Counted from the first letter of the stretch, positions 8,690 through 16,758 are shown. The stretch: DNA of 50,815 nucleotides from a virus (IMGVR_UViG_3300032316_001265:1-50815), one strand, 5' to 3'. The notes: a model not told the origin generated them from the sequence alone. Translations and numbers: made by a program.

Positions 8690-9394
8690 ATGCCGTACGA
8701 TCAAGACGACCTGACGCAATACTACACGCGGTTTCACGACGACACCAATATTCCCGAGCAGCACATCGCATATCTGCGGGCGTTGCGGGATGAGTTGGGT
8801 ATTTATCCAAAGGTGATTTACGATATCGGCGCTGCGGTCCTGCACTGGTACAAAAACGCCCGCGAAATTTGGCCCGAGGCGCAGATTTTCGTTTTTGACG
8901 CTGTGCGAGAATTGGCGCCGTTTTATGCGGCTAAGAATGTACCGCACAGCATTGACGTGTTCAGCGACACGGTTGGGCGAGAGTTGACATTTTATTGCCA
9001 CCCTATTTATTTGGGCGGCAACTCGTACTACAAAGAGAGCGAAGAGTATTCAGCAGCCGCGGCGAATATCTACACGCCCGAGACGGCTGAGACTCGGATT
9101 ACCAACACAATCGACAACGTTGTGGCGCAGAATCAGTGGCCCGCGCCGGATTTTGTCAAACTGGACGTGCAGGGCGCAGAGCTGGATATTCTCCACGGCA
9201 TGCCTACGGCGCTCCAGACAGTCCAGCATCTCATCGTGGAACTGCAGCACGTGCAATACAATCTAGGCGCCAAGCTAGTAGACGACGCGCTTCCTGTTAT
9301 TGGGCAGCTGGGTTTTACATTGGTGCAGCGGGGCGTGAATCCGTATTTATGCGGCAACGGCCCCGACGCCGATTACCATTTTTCCAGAACATAA
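8690..9394 (+). CDS. FkbM-family SAM-dependent methyltransferase
   Basis: 234 residues. The SAM-binding start is IYDIGAAVLHWY (about 43-54), with an acidic strand end FVFDA (67-71). The family signature K-L-D-V-Q-G-A-E-L-D-I-L is at about residues 157-168 and is followed by the usual hydrophobic strand VQHLIVELQ. FkbM enzymes methylate hydroxyls, often of sugars. Inside a glycosyltransferase run, O-methylation of a glycan is the natural inference. The preceding stop is 6 nt upstream. Confidence 0.88.
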   Translation: MPYDQDDLTQYYTRFHDDTNIPEQHIAYLRALRDELGIYPKVIYDIGAAVLHWYKNAREIWPEAQIFVFDAVRELAPFYAAKNVPHSIDVFSDTVGRELTFYCHPIYLGGNSYYKESEEYSAAAANIYTPETAETRITNTIDNVVAQNQWPAPDFVKLDVQGAELDILHGMPTALQTVQHLIVELQHVQYNLGAKLVDDALPVIGQLGFTLVQRGVNPYLCGNGPDADYHFSRT

Positions 9395-9412
9395 TTCTCG
9401 GGATGCGGGATT

Positions 9413-10090
9413 ATGAAATTGCTCGATTTTGTCGACGCAATTTTTTACATCAATCTGCCGGCGCGCACAGACAAGGCCGCCGCTATGGTGCAGCATCTCG
9501 ACGCGCTCGGGCTGCTCTCAAAAACGATTTGCGTGCCAGGGCGTACGCCAGCTGAGTTAGGCTTTACGCCAAAAGACGACGGCACCTATGACCACATTGC
9601 ATACAGCGCCGGAAACGCGGCAGCGCATTTAGATATTGTGCAGCGGGCCTATGCCGCCAACATGGAAAACATTTTGGTGCTGGAAGACGACGGCCGTATT
9701 TATGCAGAAACTGGCCATCCGCTCTGGCCTGTGGAAACGGCCCTAGACCAGCTCGCGCAGATCCCCGATTGGGAGATTCTGTTTTTAGGGGCTACGATTG
9801 GCGACGAGCGGCTGCAGCTGGTGGCGCCCAATCTCGTCAAGGTTGCTGTGACTGTTTGCTCGCACGCGTTTATTATGAATCGCCGGATATTTGCGCCTAT
9901 TCTGGGCGAAAAATGGGGCCACTCGTACGACTGCTGCCTGTCTAATTCTTTTCGACAAAAATACGTCGTGTATCCGCTGGGCGCTATTCAGGTATTTATT
10001 AATAGCACGGATATTGGCAACGGCCACACGCCCGGCGTTTCTTTCTGGGCTGCGCAGCTCGACCGCCCGATTGACCGGCTTTACGAATAA
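9413..10090 (+). CDS. Glycosyltransferase family 25 (LPS-type)
   Basis: 225 residues. The N-terminus FYINLPARTDKAAAM is the GT25 pattern (YVINLxxRxDR). NILVLEDDGRIY with E91-D92-D93 is the family's acidic metal-binding motif, and the preceding AHLDIVQRAY matches the conserved SHxxxxxxA segment in spirit. GT25 enzymes add galactose or related sugars to lipooligosaccharide or proteins. A hairpin ends the operon right after it. Confidence 0.87.
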   Translation: MKLLDFVDAIFYINLPARTDKAAAMVQHLDALGLLSKTICVPGRTPAELGFTPKDDGTYDHIAYSAGNAAAHLDIVQRAYAANMENILVLEDDGRIYAETGHPLWPVETALDQLAQIPDWEILFLGATIGDERLQLVAPNLVKVAVTVCSHAFIMNRRIFAPILGEKWGHSYDCCLSNSFRQKYVVYPLGAIQVFINSTDIGNGHTPGVSFWAAQLDRPIDRLYE

Positions 10091-10101
10091 AAAACGCAAT
10101 A

Positions 10102-10132
10102 AAACAGCCAAAATTGCGGCTGTTTACGTTTT
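10102..10132 (+). terminator. Probable intrinsic terminator after the first sugar operon
   Basis: AAACAGCC (10102-10109) pairs with GGCTGTTT (10117-10124) across a 7-nt loop, followed by a short T-rich tail (ACGTTTTA). The tail is weaker than usual, but the position directly behind the last sugar gene supports it. Confidence 0.6.
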
Positions 10133-10156
10133 AACGAGGCGCGACCCGGTTAAATT

Positions 10157-10165
10157 TGGTATTAT
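10157..10165 (+). promoter_or_regulatory. Extended -10 promoter candidate
   Basis: TGGTATTAT (TG-n-TATTAT) lies between the terminator and the next gene, about 45 nt upstream of ATG 10210. No good -35 is seen, which extended -10 promoters can do without. Confidence 0.4.
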
Positions 10166-10209
10166 GCGTGTAAGATGATTTTGGCGTCATACCCGCCGAG
10201 GAGCCAAGG

Positions 10210-10560
10210 ATGGCAAGCTCGTTCAAGAGTTACAAGGCGGTCGTAAAGGCGCTCCGCCAGCACGTCGCCGCTGCGTATCCGATTTCTGTGCAGCGGGTAA
10301 AACTCAGCAGCAAGCTCGAGGGGCGGTGCTGGAAACACGGCAAAAAGTTCTTTATCCAGATTGATAAAAATCTGGACGAGGCCCGCGCCATTGACGTGCT
10401 GCTGCATGAGTGGGCGCACGCCAAGGCTTGGAATCACATGTTGGACACGGCCGCGACAGACGCCGCGTTTAACAAGCTTGCGCACGATCCGGCGTGGGGC
10501 GTGGCGTATAGCGAGGTGTACTCAGCCTACGAGCGCAACTTTACGCACCAGGTGCTGTGA
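10210..10560 (+). CDS. HExxH zinc metallopeptidase-like protein
   Basis: 116 residues with LLHEWAHAKAW, an HExxH zinc motif (H66, E67, H70). A possible third ligand is E102 in AYSEVYSAYE. The small size and layout recall SprT-like or ImmA/IrrE-like zincins, but no family can be fixed by eye. GAGGAG lies 6 nt before the start. The gene overlaps the next one (TGATG). SprT-like enzymes act on DNA-protein crosslinks and ImmA-like ones on repressors; which applies here is unknown. Confidence 0.75.
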   Translation: MASSFKSYKAVVKALRQHVAAAYPISVQRVKLSSKLEGRCWKHGKKFFIQIDKNLDEARAIDVLLHEWAHAKAWNHMLDTAATDAAFNKLAHDPAWGVAYSEVYSAYERNFTHQVL

Positions 10561-10808
10561 TGGGAGATTTTAATCTCGGCACTGCGGGAGTTGTGTTCGT
10601 CACATATTTTCTGATCGATATTTTGTACGCGTTCTATGTGATTTACGTCGGCAAACGGGACGCTGTTCGGTCGGCGCTGGCCAGTTCGGCGCTGTACAGC
10701 TTAGCCGCATATGGCGTCATCACGTATTCGCGAAATATTGCCTACGTCGTGCCATTAGCGCTGGGCGCGTTTTTGGGCACATACGTCATCGTCAAACTTA
10801 AAAAGTGA
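10560..10808 (+). CDS. Small three-segment membrane protein
   Basis: 82 residues from ATG 10560, overlapping the upstream stop; an alternative GTG at 10557 adds one residue. Three hydrophobic segments (about 8-26, 35-53 and 56-76) with a Lys-rich C-terminal end (KLKK). No family recognised. It is translationally coupled to the HEWAH protein. Confidence 0.7.
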   Translation: MGDFNLGTAGVVFVTYFLIDILYAFYVIYVGKRDAVRSALASSALYSLAAYGVITYSRNIAYVVPLALGAFLGTYVIVKLKK

Positions 10809-10811
10809 GCT

Positions 10812-10928
10812 ATGACCAAACCGCTCTCGCGCGAGTTTTTACTCAGCCAGAAGAAATGCTGCGGGCGTAAATGTAAAAATTGCCCATATGTTCCCAAGCA
10901 CACAAGAAACAGCACTAAAACTAAATGA
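10812..10928 (+). CDS. 38-residue DUF5522-like cysteine protein
   Basis: A very short gene starting 3 nt after the previous stop. The protein reads LSREFLLSQKKCCGRKCKNCPY followed in the genome by a basic tail; the CCGxxCxNCPY core is the signature of the small bacterial DUF5522 family, whose function is unknown. Four Cys at fixed spacing suggest metal binding. The motif is specific enough that a real gene is likely despite its size. Confidence 0.75.
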   Translation: MTKPLSREFLLSQKKCCGRKCKNCPYVPKHTRNSTKTK

Positions 10929-10937
10929 GCGTCAGGT

Positions 10938-11486
10938 ATGCAGCAAATTATTACAGGTCACGAAGACATCGGGCTGCAGCTTTTTGCGGACTTCCTAGAC
11001 GAAGCGGAAGAACGCCGGCTGCTTGAAAAAATCGACAACACTGCTGTTGCGCGGGCCAGACGAGGCAAGAGCCGCGAGAGCGTTCGTCGGTATGGCTCTG
11101 CCGTGCCGTATAACTCGTATATACAGTCCAAGATGATTCCGGACTATCTGCTGCTATTCGCTGAAAGACTGGTAGAGGCGCAGCTGACCCCCAAGCTTGC
11201 CGACTCGGTGTCTATTAATGAGTATTTAACCGGCCAGATTATTGAGCCGCACGTGGACAGTAAGAGCAGCGGCAAAATCATCACAGTAATGAGCTTAAAA
11301 AGCCCGGCAACGATGCTGTTTTCAAATTTAGCCAATTCCCGCCAGAGTTTTTCTGTAGAGCTGCCGCCCCGAAGTCTCGTCCAGCTGCGGGGCGATATTC
11401 GGTATCTCTGGCAGCACTCAATTTTGCCAGTCCCGGGGCATAGATATTCTGTAGTATTTCGCTGTAGCGCCGATTGCGACGTATAA
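10938..11486 (+). CDS. AlkB-like 2-oxoglutarate/Fe(II) dioxygenase
   Basis: 182 residues with the full dioxygenase set: VSINEYLTGQIIEPHVD gives iron ligands H105 and D107, WQH gives H160, and R169/R175 in RYSVVFR fit the 2-oxoglutarate-binding arginines. This arrangement is that of AlkB proteins, which remove alkyl groups from nucleic acid bases. In phages such enzymes are thought to repair or demethylate viral nucleic acid. It lies 9 nt behind the DUF5522-like gene. Confidence 0.9.
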   Translation: MQQIITGHEDIGLQLFADFLDEAEERRLLEKIDNTAVARARRGKSRESVRRYGSAVPYNSYIQSKMIPDYLLLFAERLVEAQLTPKLADSVSINEYLTGQIIEPHVDSKSSGKIITVMSLKSPATMLFSNLANSRQSFSVELPPRSLVQLRGDIRYLWQHSILPVPGHRYSVVFRCSADCDV

Positions 11487-11504
11487 TGGTCAAAAGTCGC
11501 CTAA

Positions 11505-11533
11505 TTGCTTGCGCCAATTTGATTTACTAAAAT
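11505..11533 (+). promoter_or_regulatory. Sigma70-like promoter
   Basis: TTGCTT (11505-11510), an exact 17-nt spacer and TAAAAT (11528-11533), in the gap between the AlkB gene and the next gene, about 40 nt upstream of its ATG. This is the best promoter match in the window. Confidence 0.6.
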
Positions 11534-11572
11534 AAGGGCGCATTTTCGTACACTTTATTTGGAGCGCGGTTC

Positions 11573-12118
11573 ATGAGCTATTTAGACGTGCAGGTTTTGC
11601 GGCGGTTTACCTATAAACTGGCTAGCACACAAGTTGTTGACGATCCGGCTAAGATTCGTGAGCAATTTGCCGGCGGCGGCGCTCCGAAGCCTGATCTTCA
11701 AGACGAAGCCATGATGACGGTAAATAATCCGTCCCGCGTTGGCCCCATAGCGGCCGACGCCGCAAAAGCCGTTGGTCAAAAAGCGATGGGCGGCGTAAAC
11801 GCGGCAGCGCAATATCTGCCCGACCTGAAGACGTTGGGCTACGGAGCAGGCGGCGCGCTTCTCGGCGGCGCCGGCGCCATGGGCTTAGCTAATTTGCTGC
11901 GCTCTGAAGAAGAGAAGAAGAAGGGCCCGTCGCTGCTAGCTGGCGCTGGTGGCGCATTGGCCGGCGGTATTGGCTTACCGCTGTTGCTGCAGTATCTGAC
12001 TGGTGCCCAGTCGGCGGGCCCTGCGCTTGCGGCCAATGACATGTCTATCGGCAGCCCGGGCGCTGAAATTCCAGGGCTGCAAAACACGCGACCCACGGAC
12101 ACCGCCGGATTAGTGTAA
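11573..12118 (+). CDS. Glycine-zipper membrane protein, unknown function
   Basis: 181 residues. The N-terminal 60 residues are polar (FTYKLASTQV); two Gly/Ala/Leu-rich segments at about 88-108 and 119-140 are separated by an EEEKKKGP turn, giving a helical hairpin. Its own promoter and a terminator right after it make it a single-gene unit. No family recognised; a virion or membrane-insertion role is possible. Confidence 0.75.
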   Translation: MSYLDVQVLRRFTYKLASTQVVDDPAKIREQFAGGGAPKPDLQDEAMMTVNNPSRVGPIAADAAKAVGQKAMGGVNAAAQYLPDLKTLGYGAGGALLGGAGAMGLANLLRSEEEKKKGPSLLAGAGGALAGGIGLPLLLQYLTGAQSAGPALAANDMSIGSPGAEIPGLQNTRPTDTAGLV

Positions 12119-12150
12119 GTTTGTTTTAAACCGGCAACACAAAATAAAAC

Positions 12151-12188
12151 AAAAGCCGTCAGAGAAATCTGGCGGCTTTTCTCTTTTC
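12151..12188 (+). terminator. Rho-independent terminator
   Basis: AAAAGCCGTCAGA pairs with TCTGGCGGCTTTT (13 bp with one G-U) around a GAAA tetraloop (12164-12167), followed by CTCTTTT. It closes the single-gene unit 11573-12118 and could work in both directions because of the A-tract on the left arm. Confidence 0.85.
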
Positions 12189-12234
12189 ATGGCGCGCATT
12201 TCATGCTGTAATGCGCCATACTGGTCGAGTTTTG

Positions 12235-12240
12235 TATACT
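12235..12240 (+). promoter_or_regulatory. -10-like box before the cupin gene
   Basis: TATACT preceded by TTTTG lies between the terminator and the cupin start 24 nt downstream. A new promoter is expected here because of the terminator, but no convincing -35 is present. Confidence 0.35.
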
Positions 12241-12263
12241 TAATCTGTGCAGGAGAACTTATT

Positions 12264-12695
12264 GTGGGCGCCAATCCAAAACGGTTTGTGGTCAATGCCG
12301 AGCAGCGCGTGTATGTCGATAAAACCTGGGGCTACGAGGACTGGATCTGGAACGGGCGCTACTGCGGAAAAAAGCTGGTTTTAAACAAAGGCAAAGAGTG
12401 CAGCTTTCACTATCACAAAGTCAAAGACGAGGTCATTTACTTAGCTAGCGGAAAAGTGCTGCTGCTTTACGGCTGGGACGAAGACATCAGCACCGCGGCC
12501 GAGCTTACACTAACGCCCGACATGGCGTTTCACATTCCGCCCGGCATGTACCACAAGTTTAAAGGGCTGGAAGAGTCGGTAATGTTTGAATTCAGCACGC
12601 ACCACAGCGACAAGGACGTCGTGCGGGCGGGTGACCCCAGTCATAGCAAGGACGCTACGGATGACGAAGAAGACGATAGCGACGCAGATTCTTGA
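12264..12695 (+). CDS. Cupin-domain protein
   Basis: 143 residues from GTG 12264, chosen because AGGAG (12251-12255) lies 8 nt upstream; the in-frame ATG at 12189 falls at the terminator tail and has no ribosome-binding site. Cupin motif 1 is FHYHKVKDEVIYLASG (H49, H51, E56) and motif 2 is IPPGMYHKF (H97), so the metal site looks complete. The fold resembles mannose-6-phosphate isomerase type cupins that bind sugars, but the substrate is unknown. The C-terminus is a highly acidic Asp/Glu/Ser tail encoded in the overlap with the next gene. Confidence 0.82.
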   Translation: MGANPKRFVVNAEQRVYVDKTWGYEDWIWNGRYCGKKLVLNKGKECSFHYHKVKDEVIYLASGKVLLLYGWDEDISTAAELTLTPDMAFHIPPGMYHKFKGLEESVMFEFSTHHSDKDVVRAGDPSHSKDATDDEEDDSDADS

Positions 12696-15219
12696 GCGTA
12701 AGTTTCAAAAGCAGGCCAATCCATTTGGCAGCATGAATTTGTTTTCAGGCGATAGTGTGGCCGGCGGCGCCAAGCCGGCTGCAATTAAATCCGCGCCGGT
12801 TACTGCGCCGCCAGTGCCGGGCCCAAAGCCCGCCTTACAGCCGCAGGGTTTGGGTAACGCACTTCAGCAGGCGCAGACGCAGGCAAATCAGCTGTCATTT
12901 AAAGACTGGCACAAGAATCCAGGAAATCTCCCACCGCCGACATTTAACGCCGCAAATTATCCTAAAGATACGTTAACGCAACGCGCCTTCGGCGGCCTGA
13001 CCGGTTATCCAACGACGGAGGCGCAGCAGCACCAACAGGCGGTCAACAAACATTACGGAGATTTGCTCAGTACTGTGAGTTCGCAAAATCCGTCATGGCT
13101 TGGCCGCATGATGGGTTATGAAAACAATGCGCATCCGCAAGATGTAGAAGAAGCGAGCAAATTTATTCACTCTGTCGCCCCGGACACGGGGATCGTCAAA
13201 GGTACGCCCGGCGGTATTTTTGGCGGATTTACGCAACCGGGCGCCGGTATGGCCGCCGCGCAGTTTGCGCGTTCGCCGGCTGGGCTGAATATTGCACAAC
13301 AAATTGCGCAGACTGGCAGTCGTGTCGTGAACACGCCAAGCGGCGCCACGGCGATTCTTGGCGGAGCCGCTGCCGCGCCGGCTGTCGCGGCGGTTACCGC
13401 TGGTTTGCCGCAAGCTGCTGCGCCGGCTGCACAGGCCGGCTCGGCTGTCGGCCAGTTGGCGCGCGCTGCTGTACCAGTAGCCGGTGTTGTCGGGGGCTCG
13501 GCGGCCCTAAATGCAGCAGGCGTTACAGGCGAAAATATTGCAGATAGCGCCCTGCCCGCTGCTCAGCAACCGGTCGCGACTCAAGCCCCGCCCCAAGCCG
13601 CGCCACAAGACGGAACTCAGGCCGCACAAGCACAGGCGCAACAGCCAGCCGAAAGCAAGCCGATATTTGATCCGCAGCGGTCACCGTCTGCGCAAATTGC
13701 CAAAAACGACCAGGCAGCGAGCCAGCCCGCACCGGCGTTTGATGCCGAGGCCGCGTCAAAGCAGTATCAGGCGGCCAAAACACCTGAAGAACGTAACGCC
13801 GCGATTCAAGGAATGGCCAAGCAGCTGCAGACCGGGCTTTCGGGTGCCGACGCGACTGGCGCGCAGCACGTAATGGCCGGCGATTTTAATACGCCTGAAG
13901 CCAAAACGTTTATTGACAACAAACTTGGGCCAGCGGGCGACGAATTTTTGAAACAAATGACGGCCGGCAATCCTCAAGATCCAAATTTGTGGGGGCAAGC
14001 CGCAGGAATGTGGGAGTCGCTAGGAACAGCCGGGCAGATTGCTTTTTCAATTGGCGTGCCCATGGCATTATTGGGCATGATTGGCGGCAGCGGTATTACA
14101 ACGCTACTCGGCGCTCTGGGCATTGGCGCGGCTGGTTTGATGGGCGCGTCTGGCGGCTTATTTGGCCAAGACGCGCAGAATTCTGTTAACAGCGCTATCG
14201 GCGGCCTTGGCAAATCTTTAGCGCCTATGCTGGGCATTAATTTGCCGAATGAAACTGATATCAAAACTCGGTTAACTGCAGCGGCGGAGCAAAGCCCCGA
14301 ACAAGCGCAGGCGGAGCTGGCAAAAGTGCGGGCAGAAGTAGAACCATACGCCCGCTTTAGTCCCGAGGCGCAAAAATTTTTAACCGACTCGGCCGACCCG
14401 AACTACATGTACAACCAAGCAAAAAACTACGCAACCGAAAATTTTGCGCAGTTAGCCGACGAACGGATGGCAAATCCGGAAGGCCGGACTTGGACGCAAT
14501 ACGCGGGAAAGCTTTTAGGACTTAAAGGCGAAGATGCAAACAAACCAGGAACATGGAGTTCATATCTTATGGGCGCACCTGACACAGCTACACGCGCGCA
14601 AAACGTTGAAGAATCGTTAGCACAAAAAGGTTGGAAACGTGCCGCGCTGCAAGTCATGCATAAAGCCGCGCGGTGCTGGGCTGGCTATGAACCAGTGCCG
14701 GGCAAGAAGCCGTATAGCAACGACTCGTGCCGGCCGATTGGCGGCAAAAAGAAAAAGAAGAAGACAGAGAAAAAAGCTGTAGACGGTTACACTGGCGCAT
14801 ACAGCAACCGGCCGTTTGATGTTGAGCACGCCGCAAAGATGTTTAAAATGCCGGCAAAAAATCCGCAGCTTGTTTACAACCGGATGATGAACACTTGGAA
14901 ACAAAATAAATTTTCTCCAGCGCAGTTTTCCGAAATGCGCCAAAAATACGACGGCCTGCCGCCCGCGTTTAACACAACCGGGCAGCCTCCCGTGGCGGCG
15001 CAGCCTGCTCCAACACCGCCGCAGCAGGCTGTTAAGCCCGCGGCGCCCACAGCTTCTCCGTCGGCTACGCCTGTGGCGCCGCCGTCTCTCGCAACAGCGC
15101 CAAAACCTGCGCCGCAAAATCGGCCCACTATGACGCAGATGCCTCCGCAAACCGGCCCAATGCCGCCATCATCCGGCGCAACTGCATACATAAAGAGTGT
15201 GCGGGGTGGGCGTCGTTAA
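12661..15219 (+). CDS. Large Ala/Pro/Gln-rich protein with glycine-zipper core
   Basis: 852 residues from ATG 12661, which overlaps the cupin gene by 35 nt; an upstream ATG at 12586 would overlap it far more. The start reads MTKKTIATQILERKFQKQAN. Ala/Pro/Gln-rich low-complexity blocks lie around residues 230-345 and 780-840. A long hydrophobic glycine zipper is at about residues 460-500 (GQIAFSIGVPMALLGMIGG, then AGLMGASGGLFG). A Lys-rich stretch (about 695-708) precedes the C-terminal part. No enzyme motif. Size and composition suit an internal or tail-channel virion protein, which is inference only. Confidence 0.78.
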   Translation: MTKKTIATQILERKFQKQANPFGSMNLFSGDSVAGGAKPAAIKSAPVTAPPVPGPKPALQPQGLGNALQQAQTQANQLSFKDWHKNPGNLPPPTFNAANYPKDTLTQRAFGGLTGYPTTEAQQHQQAVNKHYGDLLSTVSSQNPSWLGRMMGYENNAHPQDVEEASKFIHSVAPDTGIVKGTPGGIFGGFTQPGAGMAAAQFARSPAGLNIAQQIAQTGSRVVNTPSGATAILGGAAAAPAVAAVTAGLPQAAAPAAQAGSAVGQLARAAVPVAGVVGGSAALNAAGVTGENIADSALPAAQQPVATQAPPQAAPQDGTQAAQAQAQQPAESKPIFDPQRSPSAQIAKNDQAASQPAPAFDAEAASKQYQAAKTPEERNAAIQGMAKQLQTGLSGADATGAQHVMAGDFNTPEAKTFIDNKLGPAGDEFLKQMTAGNPQDPNLWGQAAGMWESLGTAGQIAFSIGVPMALLGMIGGSGITTLLGALGIGAAGLMGASGGLFGQDAQNSVNSAIGGLGKSLAPMLGINLPNETDIKTRLTAAAEQSPEQAQAELAKVRAEVEPYARFSPEAQKFLTDSADPNYMYNQAKNYATENFAQLADERMANPEGRTWTQYAGKLLGLKGEDANKPGTWSSYLMGAPDTATRAQNVEESLAQKGWKRAALQVMHKAARCWAGYEPVPGKKPYSNDSCRPIGGKKKKKKTEKKAVDGYTGAYSNRPFDVEHAAKMFKMPAKNPQLVYNRMMNTWKQNKFSPAQFSEMRQKYDGLPPAFNTTGQPPVAAQPAPTPPQQAVKPAAPTASPSATPVAPPSLATAPKPAPQNRPTMTQMPPQTGPMPPSSGATAYIKSVRGGRR

Positions 15220-15246
15220 TAAATTACCGCGGTTTAGGAAAAATTT

Positions 15247-15975
15247 ATGCGCAAAAAAAGCAGCAAGCCCAAACGAGAATACAAAGCAGCCCGCCGCGCC
15301 CAGCGAAAACGCGTAAAACAGGAAAAACGAGAAAAAGCGGTTATTGCGGATATTTCGCCCGTCGAGATTAAACCGCGCACAAAAGCGCAGCACAAAGCGC
15401 TGCAACTAATTGCCAACAATCATATCTCGTTCTTGCTCGGTTCCGCTGGCTCTGGCAAGACGTTTTTGGCTATGGCTTATGCTATTAACGAAGTATTGAG
15501 TCAGCGCCGTAGCCAGATTGTGCTCACGCGCCCAATCGTAGAGGCCGGCGAAAAGCTGGGATTTCTGCCCGGCACGTTTGGCGACAAGGTGAATCCGTAT
15601 ATGCAGCCGCTGTACGACACAATGGATTTATTACTCGGCAAGCAGAGCCCGCGCCGCGAAATTATTAACAAATCTGTTGTGCTGGCGCCGCTTTGCTACA
15701 TGCGCGGCAGAACGTTCCACGACGCGGTCTGTATTTTTGACGAGGCGCAGAACGCCACCTACGCGCAGCTCAAATTATTTTTGACGCGGTTTGGTGAAAA
15801 TACGCAAGTTATTGTGACTGGTGATCCGCAGCAGAGCGACCTAAACGAAAAAACAGTAGCGCTGGTCGAAGTTACCGCACGGCTAAAAGATATCGCCGGA
15901 ATCGGTATTACAGAATTTGCTGCAAGTGACGTTGTTCGGCATCCATTGATCAGCAAAATTTTGACGCGGCTGTAA
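15247..15975 (+). CDS. phoH: PhoH-like P-loop ATPase
   Basis: 242 residues. Basic N-terminus (Lys/Arg-rich, residues 1-30), Walker A GSAGSGKT (65-72), Walker B CIFDEAQN (D165, E166) and TGDPQQSDL as sensor segment: the standard PhoH arrangement. It probably acts as an RNA helicase or nucleotide-driven RNA-binding ATPase. PhoH is frequent in phages of aquatic bacteria, where its role is unsettled. AGGA about 9 nt upstream supports the start. Confidence 0.93.
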   Translation: MRKKSSKPKREYKAARRAQRKRVKQEKREKAVIADISPVEIKPRTKAQHKALQLIANNHISFLLGSAGSGKTFLAMAYAINEVLSQRRSQIVLTRPIVEAGEKLGFLPGTFGDKVNPYMQPLYDTMDLLLGKQSPRREIINKSVVLAPLCYMRGRTFHDAVCIFDEAQNATYAQLKLFLTRFGENTQVIVTGDPQQSDLNEKTVALVEVTARLKDIAGIGITEFAASDVVRHPLISKILTRL

Positions 15976-15982
15976 ATCTGTA

Positions 15983-16011
15983 TTGCCAGATATTTTGACC
16001 GCTATTACACT
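15983..16011 (+). promoter_or_regulatory. Sigma70-like promoter candidate before the ferritin-like gene
   Basis: TTGCCA (15983-15988), a 17-nt spacer and TACACT (16006-16011), ending about 29 nt before ATG 16041, in a 65-nt gap between PhoH and the ferritin-like gene. Confidence 0.45.
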
Positions 16012-16040
16012 GAGCGCTTGTCTCGTACTCAGAGGTCAAG

Positions 16041-16478
16041 ATGTTAAAACCGTTGTCTGAAATGGTCGCGCTGTTAAATAACGACCTAAAAAACGAGTGG
16101 AAGCACCTAAAGTTCTATTTGTATCACGCCAGCGCCATTACTGGGTTTCACGCGCACGAGTACAAAGAGTTCTTACTCGAGCAGGCCGCCAGCGAACTAA
16201 ACCACGTCAGCCAGTTCTGCGATTTGATTATTGGCTTGGGCGGTATTCCCACGAACGACAGCAATTATTTTCCGCTGCTGACGCATCCGCAACACATTAT
16301 TGACTACGCCTGCAAGATGGAGGCGGAAGTCGTAGAAAACTACACGCACCGCATTGCGTCGTTGGCCGGGTTTACGCCGAGCGCCGACACTAAATGGATC
16401 GAGATTTTTCTGGAAAAACAAATTGAAGACAGCCGTACAGATTTAGACCATCTGCGGCAGATTTTAAAAGGAGCCTAA
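16041..16478 (+). CDS. Ferritin-like (bacterioferritin-type) diiron protein
   Basis: 145 residues, four-helix pattern. Likely metal ligands are E19, E52 with H55 (SELNH), E99 and the E129 to H137 stretch (EKQIEDSRTDLDHL), which strongly recalls the last helix of bacterioferritins and ferritin-like oxidoreductases. It may store or oxidise iron, or protect DNA from oxidative damage. Ferritin-like proteins are not common in phages. AGAGG precedes the start by 5 nt. A structured non-coding region follows directly. Confidence 0.82.
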   Translation: MLKPLSEMVALLNNDLKNEWKHLKFYLYHASAITGFHAHEYKEFLLEQAASELNHVSQFCDLIIGLGGIPTNDSNYFPLLTHPQHIIDYACKMEAEVVENYTHRIASLAGFTPSADTKWIEIFLEKQIEDSRTDLDHLRQILKGA

Positions 16479-16481
16479 TCT

Positions 16482-16718
16482 GCAGGAGAGGCGCGGAGAT
16501 GGCGCACGACGCGACACTGATTTCTCGTCTCGGTGGCGCGATTAGCTGGTCTCTGCGGTGCGCGTTCGTAACCCGAAATGCGCATGCACGGCTTCGGACA
16601 AGCCGCCGTGCCGGACGTTGGTTGCTGGGTTCTAACGGTGTCCGACCGCCCCTTTCGCCCCCACGTAATACGAGCACAAGCGGGATACGAGCGGTCCTGC
16701 TGCCAACGTCCAGCCTGC
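16482..16718 (+). ncRNA. Candidate structured RNA in a 349-nt gene-free stretch
   Basis: The gap 16479-16827 holds no convincing gene, but its first 240 nt contain several exact complements: GCAGG 16482-16486 with CCTGC 16714-16718; GGACGTTGG 16613-16621 with CCAACGTCC 16703-16711; GACCGC 16644-16649 with GCGGTC 16691-16696, nested in the former; GCACGG 16586-16591 with CCGTGC 16606-16611; TGCGC/TTCG 16559-16568 with CGAA/GCGCA 16574-16584. TCGGACA 16594-16600, partly in a hairpin loop, also matches TGTCCGA 16639-16645, a possible pseudoknot. No known RNA family is recognised. It would have to be transcribed from the ferritin promoter or an unseen one. Inference from hand-found pairings only. 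Confidence 0.45.
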
Positions 16719-16723
16719 TTTCA

Positions 16724-16758
16724 TTTTGTAAGAAAAAAAACGCGTTTTTCTTACAAAA
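16724..16758. terminator. AT-rich 14-bp hairpin, possible bidirectional terminator
   Basis: TTTTGTAAGAAAAA (16724-16737) pairs perfectly with TTTTTCTTACAAAA (16745-16758) around a 7-nt loop AAACGCG. No long T-run follows the stem, so it is not a textbook terminator, but it sits exactly between the structured region and the next promoter. Confidence 0.5.

Noticed and set aside
16594-16645. tRNA-like fold (7-bp arms TCGGACA/TGTCCGA with a GGTTC segment)
   Set aside because: Only 52 nt long, no D-arm or anticodon arm, T-arm does not pair.
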